Shown: piece by piece, positions 15,051 to 27,309 of the stretch
Numbering within the stretch: the stretch's first letter is position 1
Layout: each line of letters begins with the position of its first letter
From: Stercorarius parasiticus
Taxonomy: Eukaryota; Chordata; Aves; Charadriiformes; Stercorariidae
Reading direction: 5' to 3'
Assembly (NCBI GenBank): GCA_013396915.1
Contig: VWZL01004590.1
Coordinates: 756,899 to 820,898 of the forward strand
Length of the DNA stretch: 64,000 nt
The notes under the pieces: model-generated
Told to the model about the DNA's origin: nothing
What the model saw: only the letters and a program-made list of their open reading frames with translations
Database searches by the model: none
Position numbers and translations under genes: made by a program

Positions 15051-17357
15051 CTGTGATTTGGAACAAGGAAGAAGATCAATAATGACTGAAGGAAACTAAG
15101 TACAGCAGGAAAGAGTAGAAAGGATGCTTCTAAAACAAGCCAAAACATACTTTTCATTTTAAATGCAGGCCTGCATTTGTCATAATCCATGGAACTGCAT
15201 CTGCTGGGAACGCACAGGCAACACGCAGATTCACATGCGCTATAAATAGGGAAGTATTTGTATAACAAGTTGCAGAATAATGTAATAAACTACATTTTTT
15301 CATCTGTCTGACAGCTCCACCTGAAATCTGGCCACTAATCCATCTAAACTCGAGCTTTATAGATTCTTCCAAACTATTCTGGACCACTGCTTTTTAACCT
15401 GTCAAACATAAAGTTTCTTTCTGAGGCCCTGAATGACGATGTTGTGCTCTGAATGAGTGAAATATCCTTTCCACCACTCCCAACATTATCAATATTAACA
15501 ATTCTGTCAGCAGGGTTCCCATTTGCTCTTTTATAGCTCTAGGACTCTGCTGTGTTAACAGTATTATAATTTGTTTTTGTCAGTTAAGTAAGCCCATATG
15601 CCTCTAATACAAACAAGGAACAGATTTATTGCGAAAATTGTGCTATTTTTAAATGTTTTTTTCTGACTAATTTGCAGCCAGTTAGTGATGTCATCTACTT
15701 TGAATGTTAGAAAAATCACAATGCTCCAAACCACCAAACTCTTGCTTTGTACACTATTCTGAGAAAATAAAAAAAAGAGCTTAGGAAACTTTTATTTTTC
15801 ACATGCAAAACATGTGGCTAAAAGGTTTCAGGTTATGAAACAACAGCCCATACACTTACAAAGAACATGTACAGCATTTGCCCTTTAAGGTACTGACAAA
15901 AAGATCATTTTCAATGTGTCACCTATTTTCTTTCCAAGCACAGGTTTGGTAACAAGAACAGGCTTATAAGGAAAAAAGCACTCATAAGACAGCGTAATCA
16001 CGCCACAGAGTTCACTGCTCAGCGGTGTGTTCTCAATGAACAGCTGCTTCTCTCTCTTGGACTGACAACCTTAAGTCCTGCTCCTTCTCTTACTGTGGAA
16101 GGTTCAAGCCGCAGTGATTTGCTGTGCAGGATTTTACAGTTTTCAATCTCTTTTCTCAAACAATTGACATTTTGGGAGATGTTCATGCGACAACTGGCTG
16201 CAGCTCCTTGAAGCTAAAGCAAGCGGGGTGTTGGGTGGCATCAGCAGCTCTGTGGTGGCTACTGGAGTCCTCCAGTTACACCAGTTATATCACAGCCCTG
16301 CTGGGACAGGGATATTGCTCAGCGCCACACACATCCCACATGCCTGCTGGCTGCTTGTCTTTGGCAAAAAAAGTGAAGCTTTTCCTCTTACTGTGTAGAG
16401 GTTCAAGTTGTCCTCTAGGTCTAACTCTCAGTAAGAAAATCTGGTCCAAATATTCTCTCTTTAAATCCCTTCCCCCTCCCCGGATTTAGACATCGAGTCA
16501 TTTGAAACAAACAAATCGAATGCTGTTTGGGCCTCTGATGATCGGATATTTTGGCAGTCTTAGGAAGCGTTAGTTTGGGTCAAAGTAAACTATATCAGAA
16601 ATACTAGGAAGATTCCCTTGTCAGCAGACAATGATAAACTTTGGAGAGCCATTAACAATGCTCCCATGAAGTAATAAATATTTAAAACCAGTGTGCAACA
16701 GCTGTATTCCAACAGTACCTCTACATAACAGCTTTACATCTGTTCTTTCTTCTCTTTTGGAAAAAAAAAAGAAAAAAAAATTAAAAATGAAACCTTATGC
16801 TAATAAAAGCATGTAACCCACCTCCTGACTTTAGATATGTAGAACCCAATTCTTCTTTCATTTATATAACTTCTATTTTGGTAAAGCTTCTACATATTTG
16901 AGTTGAGCTGATCCCAATTTCCTTTGGTTAGCAGGGAAAAATCAAACCTACAAACTCCAGCCAAAGCGTGATCCACTGCATGGTTTCAAGCAGGCTCTTA
17001 CTCAATTCTCACTGAAGAAATGGTCATATATTGTTAACATTTACACTTATGAATAGGTCAAAAAGTAACTTGCGACCATTACTAATATGCTGGGGATCTG
17101 CACATTTATTTGTAACGACATTGATTTTTCTTCCATAGCATCTGGTTCTGTCTGTAATTTCCAATATGATTTTTTTCCCCTGGGTGGAAGCACATTTAAA
17201 CCCACAACTGACAACATTAAAATACTTGATTCAAGACTCCCGATAGCATTAAATGACAACGAAGTTGTGGCAGATTTACACTGGTGAAAGAAAGAGGAGA
17301 AAATCATGTCATAGGTATTCATAGAAAGGATGAATTTATGTGGTACCGACTCTTTAC

Positions 17358-17461
17358 CTGGAAATGGGTAGTTTTCTATCTCTGTTTTGCTCATTTCAAA
17401 CAATCCTGTAGCTGTTTGTTTCCTTTGCTTTCTGATGAGTAGAGAGATGGAAGCATTGCAT
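17358..17461 (-). CDS. UBE2U: Probable UBE2U-like exon, tail region
   Basis: This exon has a good acceptor (TGCTTACAG above 17,461) and a good donor (GTAAAG below 17,358). It is 104 nt, with 1 nt completing a codon, 34 codons, and 1 nt left over. The only open frame reads a basic then acidic segment, including ISLLIRKQRKQTATG and MSKTEIENYPFP. This can be aligned loosely with the mammalian UBE2U tail, where a basic stretch is followed by SMEEIKLCPTLIP. The leftover G joins the next exon at 15,050 in frame. It does not join in phase to the candidate exon at 18,568-18,652, so an exon is missing between them, or one call is wrong, or the gene is broken there. Similarity is weak. Splice sites, frame and phase carry most of the weight. 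Confidence 0.5.
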
Positions 17462-18567
17462 CTGTAAGCAAAATCATAACTTGTTGGATAAAAATCAATT
17501 CAGCATACACTTCTTTAAGACAAGTTTGTGTAATAGAAACAATGCCCACTTCAGCTGTTGTTCACTTCAGACAAGTGCTTATAAAAAGCATTTGGAGGCA
17601 GAGGTGAGCGGGAGTTTTCTGAAGAAATGTATTTGATTTTGGGGTTTGCTCTTTATTCATGAGCCAAACTTGAAGGGACAAACACACACGCTTGTTTTGA
17701 CCAGGATGTCATTCCTGTTGGCATCTCTGTGTCTTGACCTACCTAAACTGAAAAAGCCTTCCTTCCCCATCTGTGCCCGGCTTTCTCCCCACCCTTTGGT
17801 CTTGGGAGTTCAAAGTCAAAGTTTACGTTTGAGTCAAAGCAGAGAGTTAGACTATCAAATCCTATATCCTAGGCGAGCAATATAAGATATATACAGGTCA
17901 TTTCCTCTGATCTCTTCCTAAGAACACATTTTAAATGAGAAACCTCTGGAAGACGCAAAAGCCGCTCGCCTGAGCAGCTGTAGCATATAAAGAGCTGAAA
18001 CTCACACAGGCTAGAGAGGCTTTATCCTGCAAAGTGCTGAGAGCTTTGACCCAGACTCCATAAAGCACTAATCACACAACTAACTGTACAAGGACTATTA
18101 AGGCACTCTGAAATTAATAGCTTGGAATTAATTGCCAACTTGTCAATTTTGAAGATAATTATGTGGTAAGCGCTTTGCTGGCTCATGACTGGATTGCTGA
18201 ACACCTTTCAGGACTGAGTCTCAGAAGCATATGAAACGGACTGAGACAACTTACATTCTCCAAAAGATGAGAAATGTAAAATATAACCGTGAGAAAACAC
18301 CAAAAAAAGTGCTATGCTGCTTGTATCCTAACTTTTTTTTTTTAAAAAAAGAGGTGATACTAATAACATTTGTACACACAACTCTGTCCTATCATGGTAT
18401 CGTTCTTAGCTTTGCCATGTCCCTTCCGATTTTAGCAAATAAAACAACCTTGCTTTCTATTTTAAATTTGTTTAAAACCCCCCACAATTGTGAAAAGCAG
18501 TGTGTACTGGGGATGAAATAGTATAAGAGACAGATTAAATAAAAAAAAAAAAAGAAAAATCACTTAC

Positions 18568-18652
18568 GTGCTGTACTTTTATTCCCCTGGAGTCAAGTAT
18601 TACTCTTCGGTTTGACTTCTCATCACTTCTTCTCTGCTGTGCCAAAATATAA
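18568..18652 (-). CDS. Candidate exon, same strand, gene uncertain
   Basis: The splice signals are strong: acceptor TTTTCTTTTACAG above 18,652 and donor GTAAGTG below 18,568. The exon is 85 nt. Only one frame is open: 1 nt, then 28 codons including ILAQQRRSDEKSNRRVILD, ending on a codon boundary. I do not recognise the peptide and cannot align it with mammalian UBE2U. It joins in phase with the candidate exon ending at 25,055 (AG plus T gives Ser). It lies between two UBE2U-like exons on the same strand, so a lineage-specific part of that gene is the simplest guess. It could also be a non-coding or cryptic exon. Confidence 0.4.
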
Positions 18653-20330
18653 CTGTAAAAGAAAAAAAATCAGAGAACAATATTCTTTAATATATGAGCC
18701 AATCCAGTAACTTGTCTAATACCTGTCACTCTGCCTTGGCTTTCAGAGGATATATCTTATGTTCATGCTTTCTGGAACCTTTATTTTTGTAGTGGGGGAA
18801 ACCGGTTCCTAAATATACTGCTGTTAATCAGATGTTTAATTTATCTCTCACGAAACGAAACCAACGAGGCATCAGAACAGATCATCTGGTCACTGCCTTC
18901 TCTTTCCAGCCACAAGATGGCAAACTAGCTTTTAACATGCAATAAAACCACAGCACCTCTGGTTTTTCAGGGGCTTAGCAAACCACACGCACAAATTCTA
19001 ACTGTATATTCTTTGCAACCTTCTCTCAGCAGCGGTGGGTTTAGAGAGCACGGGCCGGTCGATCCGTGTGGCGAGAACACCTGCTGTATTGCAGAGGGAA
19101 AGTGAAAAAGTACATTTCTACCGTGCACATGTTTATTTTGTGGATTTCAGAGGTGGTCATGAGTAAGCAGGAGAGCTCCCAGGAAGAGGCAGGCCCCCAG
19201 TGTGAGTGCTTAGCTGGGGACTGGAGGCTTTGCTTGCGTTCCTTTCTTGGTCACTAGAACTCCTGCCCCACGGCTGTAAGTATAGATGCTGCAAAAATAG
19301 TCCAGTTAGCTGGAAACTGGTTTGTACCACTGCCTCGGGTGCCTGCAGAATAGCGTGGCTGGCCACTTGTATATTCATCTAGCTTCTCAGATGGACTTTT
19401 CGGCCTGTATTGAACCTCACGTTATGATAGCCACCCTGCTGAAGATGTTCCTCCTCTACTGTACACAATGCCAGCACAAACTGTAGTCACTGCAATCGAG
19501 ACATGCCCACTGCCCCTTGCCAGTCCCCTCCTCTTGCTCAACAAGCTCTCTGAAGATGTGAGTTTGGTTTTCTTCTTTTTGTCCCTGCACAAGTACCACT
19601 TCTGTCCTTCACCATCAAAAAACCAAACCTCCAGTCTCTATTGGAATAGATTAAGATCCACCCTGCTTCTTGTCCTACGATTCTTAAAGCTCACCAAATT
19701 ATAATCACATTTTTATACCTTCCACCTCCCCATTTCCCTGTGTTTCACCATCATTTCTTTAACAATATTCAGTTCTTCCTAAGGATTATGTGCAACAAAC
19801 TGCTCATTACACCAGGACAAATCACCAGTCCCTGAAGGCTTACACTGATTTAACGATGTAAAAATTGACTCAGTGCCACCGTAATTAGCAAACATGTAAA
19901 AACTCAACAGGGGCAAACTGCTCACAGTAATGCGAACAGCATATTATACAAAACCAAGCTGTATTTCAAATCTCTTTTATAGAACTAATTGAATTGAGAG
20001 ATCCAATTTTATGAAGAAAACACATATAAGTACGAACATTTGCCTTATTATATAACTGAAATTAAGATTGCTGCTGCTGCACTTATGTCAGCAAATTTTT
20101 GGCCTCTTTCCTCTCTAATCCCATGCCAGGAGTTAAGAACAGACTGCAAGCTTTTAAAAAACAAGCATGTTTTGTGAGCTGTTTGCAATTGAGGAGAAAA
20201 AAAAAAAAATACAAAATGAGAGGCAACCCTGTGTTTGAACCTGCAGCTGAATGCTTGGACCTGTCTTTGATCTATCAGCCCCAGCAGTTCAAAGGCAAGA
20301 AGAAATCTGTTAAAAGCCCATTATCTGCTG

Positions 20331-20344
20331 CCACCAGGTGGCAC
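20331..20344 (+). promoter_or_regulatory. CTCF-like motif
   Basis: CCACCAGGTGGCAC fits the CTCF core consensus CCASYAGRKGGCRS at every position. It also contains an E-box, CAGGTG. A 14-base match is expected by chance at some rate in a window this size, and I have no occupancy data. It lies within the presumed UBE2U introns. Confidence 0.3.
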
Positions 20345-22449
20345 CGAGATGTCCCCATTCCCCATCACCAGGCGTCTGGCCCTCACCTCCCTCCTCCCCA
20401 CCCCCAAATCAGAAAGTTCACTTTTGCAATTTCCTCTCTAGTTCTTATGAATTTAACGGGGGGGGGAACCATCCCTGCAGTGGGAGATGAGGCACAACCC
20501 TGAAACAACGCCAGGTTGCCTGAGCTGTGTGCACAAAAAGGGACATGCGTAGCATTTTGTACAGTCTCGCAGGACGGTGTGCCACTGCATAATGAAACAA
20601 TTATCAAACATATAAGACAAAGGAGTTCTGTTAAAGGACATAAGAACAAGGAAGCCATGTCAAAGGAATATTAACCCTATATTCTAGGGGCTTCTTGTGA
20701 AAGAAAAAAAAATACTCTTAATTTGAATTCAGGACTTGCAGCACTTCAAATTCAATGAAGAAGTCCTTTCCTTGCTAATTGATGTTGAAAACTACTGGGA
20801 TTCAAAGGGAAAGGGGATTTTTTTTTTTAAACTGTTGTAAAGTTTCCACATAAGAAATAAGAAGGAAGAAAACTCCAGCCACCTCTGAGACACAAAGCAG
20901 CATCCTGGCTTTGCAATTTCCCTACATTTTTTCCCACTAAGCCACAGCAGAATTCAAGAGTAAAATTTAACAACCTTGATCGCATCTTCAGCTGACCTTA
21001 AGTGTGTGCAACGTCACAGTTCCAACAAGGAATTTGTTCCAGTAAGTCAGAGCTGTGAATTCTGGGTCTTCAGAAATGAAAATGGCATAATTACCAAAAA
21101 TCACGTTTAAAGAGAATTATACACCAACCATTAAATGCTCCAAAACTAGAGACTACATAAGTCCTCCTGGTATTTGTGGTGCTCATAATAAAATCCCATT
21201 TTTATTATACTTTGTTATACATATTTTATTTTCTTATAAGTCACTATGAATTTTCCTCTTCATTTCAATGAGGCCGGCTCAGGATTAAACTGATTTACAA
21301 CTGAGTGCTGTTATTAAACACAGACCCCATGCTGTACTGCTGATCTCGCATCCATGGGTGGCAAATTCAAAGGAACTCTATTGAAATGACCCTGTCGCTT
21401 TCCAGAAATCACCTAACGCTTTCTAGCATAATTTAGGGTTGAATTTGGCCACTTACATTCAAGGGGGCGGCAAAACAGCACACGCGCAGTTGAAGCGCAG
21501 TCAGTCTCCTCTGCCTGTGGCAGAATTATTTGGGTTGCCAAAAATTATCCCACAGGTTCAGACACACTTGCGCTTGCTCTGTGTTGGCCAGAGCAGTCTA
21601 TGCTCCTTAGTCCAGCAGTGCTCCATGTAAAGGCATCTCTGCTACTTCTAAAGACACCAGCAGACAAAAGCAAGGGCAGCTGCCTTTGTTCAAAATTATG
21701 TCCCTCATCAAGCTCTGCAGGATCTGTGCTTCCAACAGAGTTCAGGCTCCCTCCACCGGTCTCACACAAATAGACTTCTTCCAAGACAGAGTGTAAGCAC
21801 TGAGCAAGTGCGTGCAGGGAAAGGGATGAACGATCTGGTCCCTTTGGCCTCCACTCTAATTGCACTTGGCTATGCTGCTTCTGAACCCCAGCTGGATATG
21901 TCGGTAGGTTTTCCTGGAACCAAACACATTGAGGACTTCCGCGCTAGAGGCAGCTATCTGGGTCTAGCAGCGGTGGTGCTACTTAGGGTTTTTGCTTAGT
22001 TGTGTTGCTTGGGTGCGTCACGGTCCATCACCCCTAGTCTCATGAAAAACAGAGAACTGGTTAGATTTGTCTTCATGGCATGGTCCAGAAATAGTCCTGA
22101 GCTGCTTGGCAGGAGAAAAACAAAAAAATTGGGACTGCCTGCTCTTTGTTTCCATACAGTACAAAAATAATAATAGAACCCTCATGCTGCAAACCCAGAT
22201 TAGTAATAAGCCTTGTGAAACATTACCAGTTACCCAGTTTGGTTAGTAATTTAGGTACAGCAAAACCCAGCAGTAGAGTGTTCACAAAGACCATAGCTGA
22301 GATATACACTTTCCGTATCACCTCTTGATACTATAATACTTCTAATTAATGACTTCTCAGTATGATAGTGCCCAACTCAAATTCAAACTTCCAAGATTGT
22401 CCCCAGCCAACAAGGACATTCTCCGACTGGAAGGCCTTTATGGCAAGGA

Positions 22450-22565
22450 TCCTAGAATCTTCTAGGCTGGAAGGGACCTTTAAGATCATCAAGTCCAACC
22501 ATCAACCTAACACTGCCAAAACCACCACTAAACCATGTCCCTCAGCACCGCGTCTACCCGCCCAT
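22450..22565 (-). repeat. CR1 retrotransposon 3' fragment
   Basis: On the + strand the segment starts TAGAATCTTCTAGGCTGGAA and continues with the GGGACCTTTAAGATCATC and AAGTCCAACCATCAACC blocks typical of the reversed 3' end of avian CR1 LINEs. The same block pattern recurs at 54,595, which confirms it as a dispersed repeat. It is a short 5'-truncated copy with no coding capacity. Confidence 0.8.
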
Positions 22566-25054
22566 CCCTTGTGCTGGGTTTGTACAATGCCAGCACACCG
22601 CCTGACTCCAAACCAGATGCTGATAGCCGGATCTCCAGTAGGCGTTAGCTGACGTGGCTGTCCTGACATACATGAGCCCACGTCAACACATCATCTTGGC
22701 CGCAAGTTTTGGACACCTGGCTAAAACAGCCTGACTACAGACACTACCCTACACTGGATAAATCTGGCACAAGGACAGCATCAAAGCCATTATGTTCAAT
22801 TTTGCTAAACCAGGCGCATCATCTCACATGAATCTTTGAAATGCTTTCTTGCTTTTCATATAGCTATTCTAGACCACGTCTTGTGCTAATCTTCAAATAA
22901 TGCTTCTAAATCCCTCTGAAAACATAAATACAGAATCAGGGAGGAGTTTTTGACAATTACAGAATTTGCTAGCTAATACAGGCACTCATGTATAACTTTC
23001 ACAAAAGAACATAATTAATTAGGTGGATTTTAAACCCTTACAGTATTAATGGTTGACAAATGACAGACAGAAGTCGGTGCACAAAGCTCCTACAAACCCA
23101 AGCGGAATGACTTCCACAAGAAATCGGTATGTCTGTTCACTACTGCCGTTAAAAGCAAAAGCAAAAATTATTTAAATATTCTGAACTTCCCTTCTACTCC
23201 AAGGAGAATAAAATATTGTTTAATATTGTTTATAAAGCAAGTCTTACTGAGGGAGGAAATATTTTTGCCATTAGGTAGCATTTTGTAAAATCCATTTGGA
23301 ATTTTTGCATGAGTTTTCTGCCTGAGTTTCAAAGTTACTACACAAACATTGAAAATAAATGAAGCAGAGTGCCCTTTTAGATGTGGTTTCTTTATGGTTC
23401 ATCACATTGCTGCGTGGGCTGTTCGCACTGTAGGCCTCGTTCCTGCCTCAGATATACTCTATACCTACATTATCTTTTACTAAACCAAGTGAGAGAAACC
23501 ACAACTTAAGTAAGGTAAAGCAATTTTCAGTTTCATGACAGCTTACAAGAGCCCAAGCTGGTGCTGCCATGACCCCACCGCCTCTTGTGCTTTCGTCCAC
23601 ACATTCCTATCCCTCCCCAGGGTTCATCTGATCCTGCTGTGAACTGAGAGGGAAGCCATCAGAAAGCCAATAAAATAAAATAAGATGAAAAAAGGATCGT
23701 TTTCTCCTAGTTTGGCTTCCTGAGCCAGGACACCGCAGGGTCAGGCAGGCACCAGCGCTGGGGTTAGGGACGGGGCAGGACCACAGCCGCTTTAGAGGGG
23801 TTTGAACTCCAATGGAAAGTCATCCTTAATCAGAAAGTCTCCGGCAGAACACTCCCATTCCCCTCAGGGCCAGTTCTGTCATCCATGGGATCTTTCTGTC
23901 AGCTCCTTCAGTCCACAGGCAAAGCAGGGAGCGAGACGCTTCCTTCTCTGGGCTCAGGGATGGGCCAGTTGGCGAGCGGATGGGGTTGGTGGGAGGCCGT
24001 GACTTGCAAGAGAGCTGGGATGGGCACACAGCAGGGCTGTGGATCTGGGAATGGGAAGGGAGAGGAGCCCTCCCCTCTTTCACAGAAGCCACATTGGCTG
24101 ATCTCATCTCATCAGGAACAACCCTCCTTGCCACCACCCCAGCCCTGTGTGGTTTATGTCGGTTTTGCCATTGACTTCATGAGATGAGATTTTTGATTAG
24201 GTGTGCGTCTCTTCTAGAGAAAGGCAAGAAAGATGTTCCTGAGGCCCAGCGTGCCCAGGAGAGCACAGGAAGCACTTTTCCCTCCTACACTGCTCAGAGG
24301 ATTCCCACACCAGTGAGTCTGGCTGGAGAATGTGGCTCTGTGGCCCCGTCACCATAAAAATAATAGCTGTCAAGAGCTCTGGAAGCCAGTACTGACCACT
24401 TTCCTAAAGCCCATCTTAGGATGCTTCTTCTGAAACAACTCAGAATACCAAATAATTCTTTAGCAAGATGTTTTTATGGGAAGGAGGAAAATTAAAAATT
24501 GCATCCCCTTTACTGGCCCCCACCAGAAACCTGGCAAACTTGCACGAGACTCTTGTCTACTCGCAGCTAGCCAGCATTGTCTGACTTGGCGCCCTCCTAA
24601 AGCTCTGCATTATCTCATTCTTATTACTCCTGCTTCTATAAAAATAATTGATTGGGGGGGCAGATTAAATTGTAAACAAAACATATTAGGCCAATGCAAT
24701 TTTATACATAACAAAACACTGACTGACCCACTGTCTGAATTATGAAATCCCCTGTGATCCCACTACTGTCTATTATCTGTCAGGAAGTAACAATGAAAGT
24801 GAGAGGAAGACACCAGTTATGAAAAAAACATGGACTCCTGAGCTCAGTGATCAACATTATTTTTGTCTCTTTGATATCCTTCCAACCTTCCTTGCCATTG
24901 TAGTCCTGTAAAATGTCAAAAGCTGCTTGCCAGAGGCATTTTGCTTTTAGCAATACTTAAAGCTGTGTCCATAAAAGGAAATAATTCCATTCTAGATCTC
25001 TATTTCCTTCCATTCCACACTCAGAATTTGTGGTGAAACCTGTGGTAGTTGTAC

Positions 25055-25258
25055 CTGAGCATCGAAGGCACAACTAGATCAACCATACTTTGAAGACAAA
25101 CTGAAGACATTCGTTTGGGGTTTGCAATCAACCCGATTCTGTACCTGAGCAAAAACTCTACAATGAAATCCTGTTGCCACCAGTGTGAATTAGAATCTAA
25201 CTTCAGCAGGGCCAAGATTTTATCCTTAATGTCCCAGACACATCCCCATTGCTAGGGT
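25055..25258 (-). CDS. Candidate exon, unrecognised helical peptide
   Basis: The acceptor is strong (CTTCTATTTCCAG above 25,258) and the donor is AG|GTACAA below 25,055. One frame is open for most of the interval and reads like a real globular protein, with segments ILALLKLDSNSHWWQQDF, IVEFLLRYRIGLIANPKR and MSSVCLQSMVDLVVPSML. It leaves 2 nt, which fit the 1-nt start of the exon at 18,652. In that frame a TAG lies near the 5' edge, so translation would need a start or acceptor further inside. The frame that would join the exon at 25,893 hits a TGA instead. I do not recognise the family. It could be a lineage-specific UBE2U segment, a nested gene or a chance open frame. Confidence 0.3.
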
Positions 25259-25892
25259 CTGGAAATAGAAGGAGTTAGGAATCCACCGCACTAGCGTTAC
25301 CAGGGCTGAGAACTTCTTGTCCTTAAGAAAACTGTCAGCAGGCCAAGTGCTGCCAAACTCCGGAGGGAAGCAAAGGCAACTCAACTGAGAACAAGAATCT
25401 GGCTCCATCTGCTAGTTCGAAAGTTAGCTTCAGAAATATTTCAACAGTGATGCCATGTACAACCCTAGCAGTACAAAGAGAAATACATCATAAAAATGAT
25501 TCTTTTTTTTTTCTTTACTTAGAGTGAATTCACTGGTTTCCCTAGGCTATTTATTAATATAATAAATGACCTTAAAATATGCATTGCCTGAAATAAATGT
25601 CATTGATTAGGTCAAATAAAAATATCACTTGGCCCAACAATGACAAATTTCCTGGCTATGCTCCTGTAGGCCAAGAACTTGTTTCATTTAGGAACAAGAG
25701 TTGCTGGCAGTAGCTGGGAAGGAAACTGCTTGCCAAATGTCTCCATAGGAAATTAAATAATTGAGAATATTCACTAACAGGAAAAAGAAAATAATTGCTC
25801 TCTTTAGTATACAGACCCAAACATCCTGGACTTGTGTTGCTTTTTTCTGAAATAGTGGCAGTGAAAGCAGAACGTTCAGTGTAATTTGCTAC

Positions 25893-25970
25893 CTGGCAAA
25901 GCCGAGAGAAGCCCCTGTGGCTGGCTGGTAAAACTTCAGAGAACATAGTCCTTCTCAGTATCAGGAAGTT
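25893..25970 (-). pseudogene. UBE2U: UBE2U-like exon with in-frame stop
   Basis: The acceptor (GTTTTCCATTGCAG above 25,970) and donor (CCAG|GTAGCA below 25,893) are both good. The exon at 27,183 leaves a single G. Joining it gives Glu-Leu-Pro followed by DTEKDYVL, and mammalian UBE2U has ELPKD at this point after the E2 fold. In that phase the next codon is TGA, then a remnant reading SFTSQPQGLL. So in the frame supported by splice phase and by the ELP match, the protein stops here. Another frame is open throughout but does not fit the upstream phase or the family. The exon call is reasonable. The homology is short, so the stop should be treated as probable rather than certain. Confidence 0.45.
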
Positions 25971-27182
25971 CTGCAATGGAAAACGGGGTCTCTTAAAACA
26001 CTTCCGATTATACCAGATCCTACTGGTAGAAACTGAAGCTGCGCTGAATTTGCCACAGCGGAGGAACTTACCCTCCTTCCCTGTCTTCAATAGTTATGTA
26101 GGCAAGAACTCGCTGTGCATGCGTTTGCATGGAGTTTGGGCTTGATTCTTGCTTGCATGAGATGTATCTCGCCCAGCAGTGAAATAAAATAATAACAGAA
26201 ATGGAGGAACACGGAGAGGCAGCTGACCCACGATTCTGATGGCCTTCTTGAAAGTACAGCTTTCCTGCCTTCAGGCTAATGGGAACGCCTGTGTCATCAC
26301 CAGACTCTAGACCCGTTCTGCCACCGTACCGGGCTAAAGCATCTCATTTGGCAAGTAGAAAAAAAATTCATAGGATCCATACCTGTGCCCTCTCTCTCCC
26401 TGTTGGCACTTACTGAGCAAACTGAGAGAAGTTCTGCCACAAGTCTCACCCTTCAGGCCACCCATTCTGGCAGCACGTCGCTGCAAAACAGCGGCGCCGG
26501 GCTTAATCAGCCCTCGTGCTGCGAGCATGACACACACATCTTTTAAAAAGCCTGGAGAAGAGCTTGCCCCACTGCTGAGAACCAGCGTGCCACTGCTGGG
26601 AATCACTGAGGAAGAGGATTCCTGGCCAAAGGACTTACTTCAGGGCCAGCCAGGAAGGAAGGGCAGAAATCGGCTTTTCTGGAGGTGGAGGACTTTTAGG
26701 GACCTTCCTTTGGGAAATAAGGGATTTTTTCCTCCATTCCAGAAATATTTGAGCAGGGGAGGGGAAAGAGATGTGAATGAGGGTTTCTGGCTGCTTTCGC
26801 TGGATGGTTTGAATGGGCAGAGTTTTGTTTTCTGTTTGTTTCCTTGAAATAAAGCCAATATTTGTTGAGCAACTGTGCTGCGCTTAGATTGGAGGGTAGA
26901 GAAGCCAGCTGGTGTGTCAGAGAGAAAGTATCAGCACTTCCCATCCCCCTGTTTTATCTCAGCTGACTTCACCAGAATGCATGAATCGCACTGAGGCTCA
27001 TCCACCACCGCAACATTTGTAAGACCAGGCCACCTATTTGCTTTCAAAACTCTACTTCTCGTTCCTTAAAATTAAATCCGCATTCAAATTTACTTGTTAA
27101 GCAGGTTTTAGAATTGTTTTTAAAGCTTTAAAAGTTCTTATTATCTATTTATGAATAATAACAACAAGAGAGACAGTGTTAC

Positions 27183-27309
27183 CTTCCGGGCACAGGCTCT
27201 TTCTAACATGCTGCAAAACCATTTGCCTATAGAAAGATATGCTGGCTTTCACCACTTCTGCTGCGTCCACGTTCGCTGCGTTTTCTGTCACTGGGTTTGA
27301 AAGCATCAC
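27183..27309 (-). CDS. UBE2U: UBE2U-like E2 C-terminal helix exon
   Basis: This exon encodes the C-terminal helical part of the UBC fold of a ubiquitin-conjugating enzyme. The peptide begins VMLSNPVTENAANVDAAE, against VMLSNPVLENPVNLEAAR in mammalian UBE2U as I recall it. It continues with an amphipathic helix ending HVRKSLCPE. E2 enzymes carry ubiquitin as a thioester on an active-site cysteine and pass it to substrates; this segment packs against that core. The acceptor is TTTCTTTAG above 27,309 and the donor GTAACA below 27,183. The exon is 127 nt, starting on a codon boundary and leaving one G. There are no stops in frame. It is the best conserved UBE2U exon in the window and fixes the strand and identity of the locus. 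Confidence 0.85.

Noticed and set aside
16124..16489. 121-codon plus-strand open frame
   Set aside because: Opposite strand to all supported genes, no motif, no splice or promoter context.
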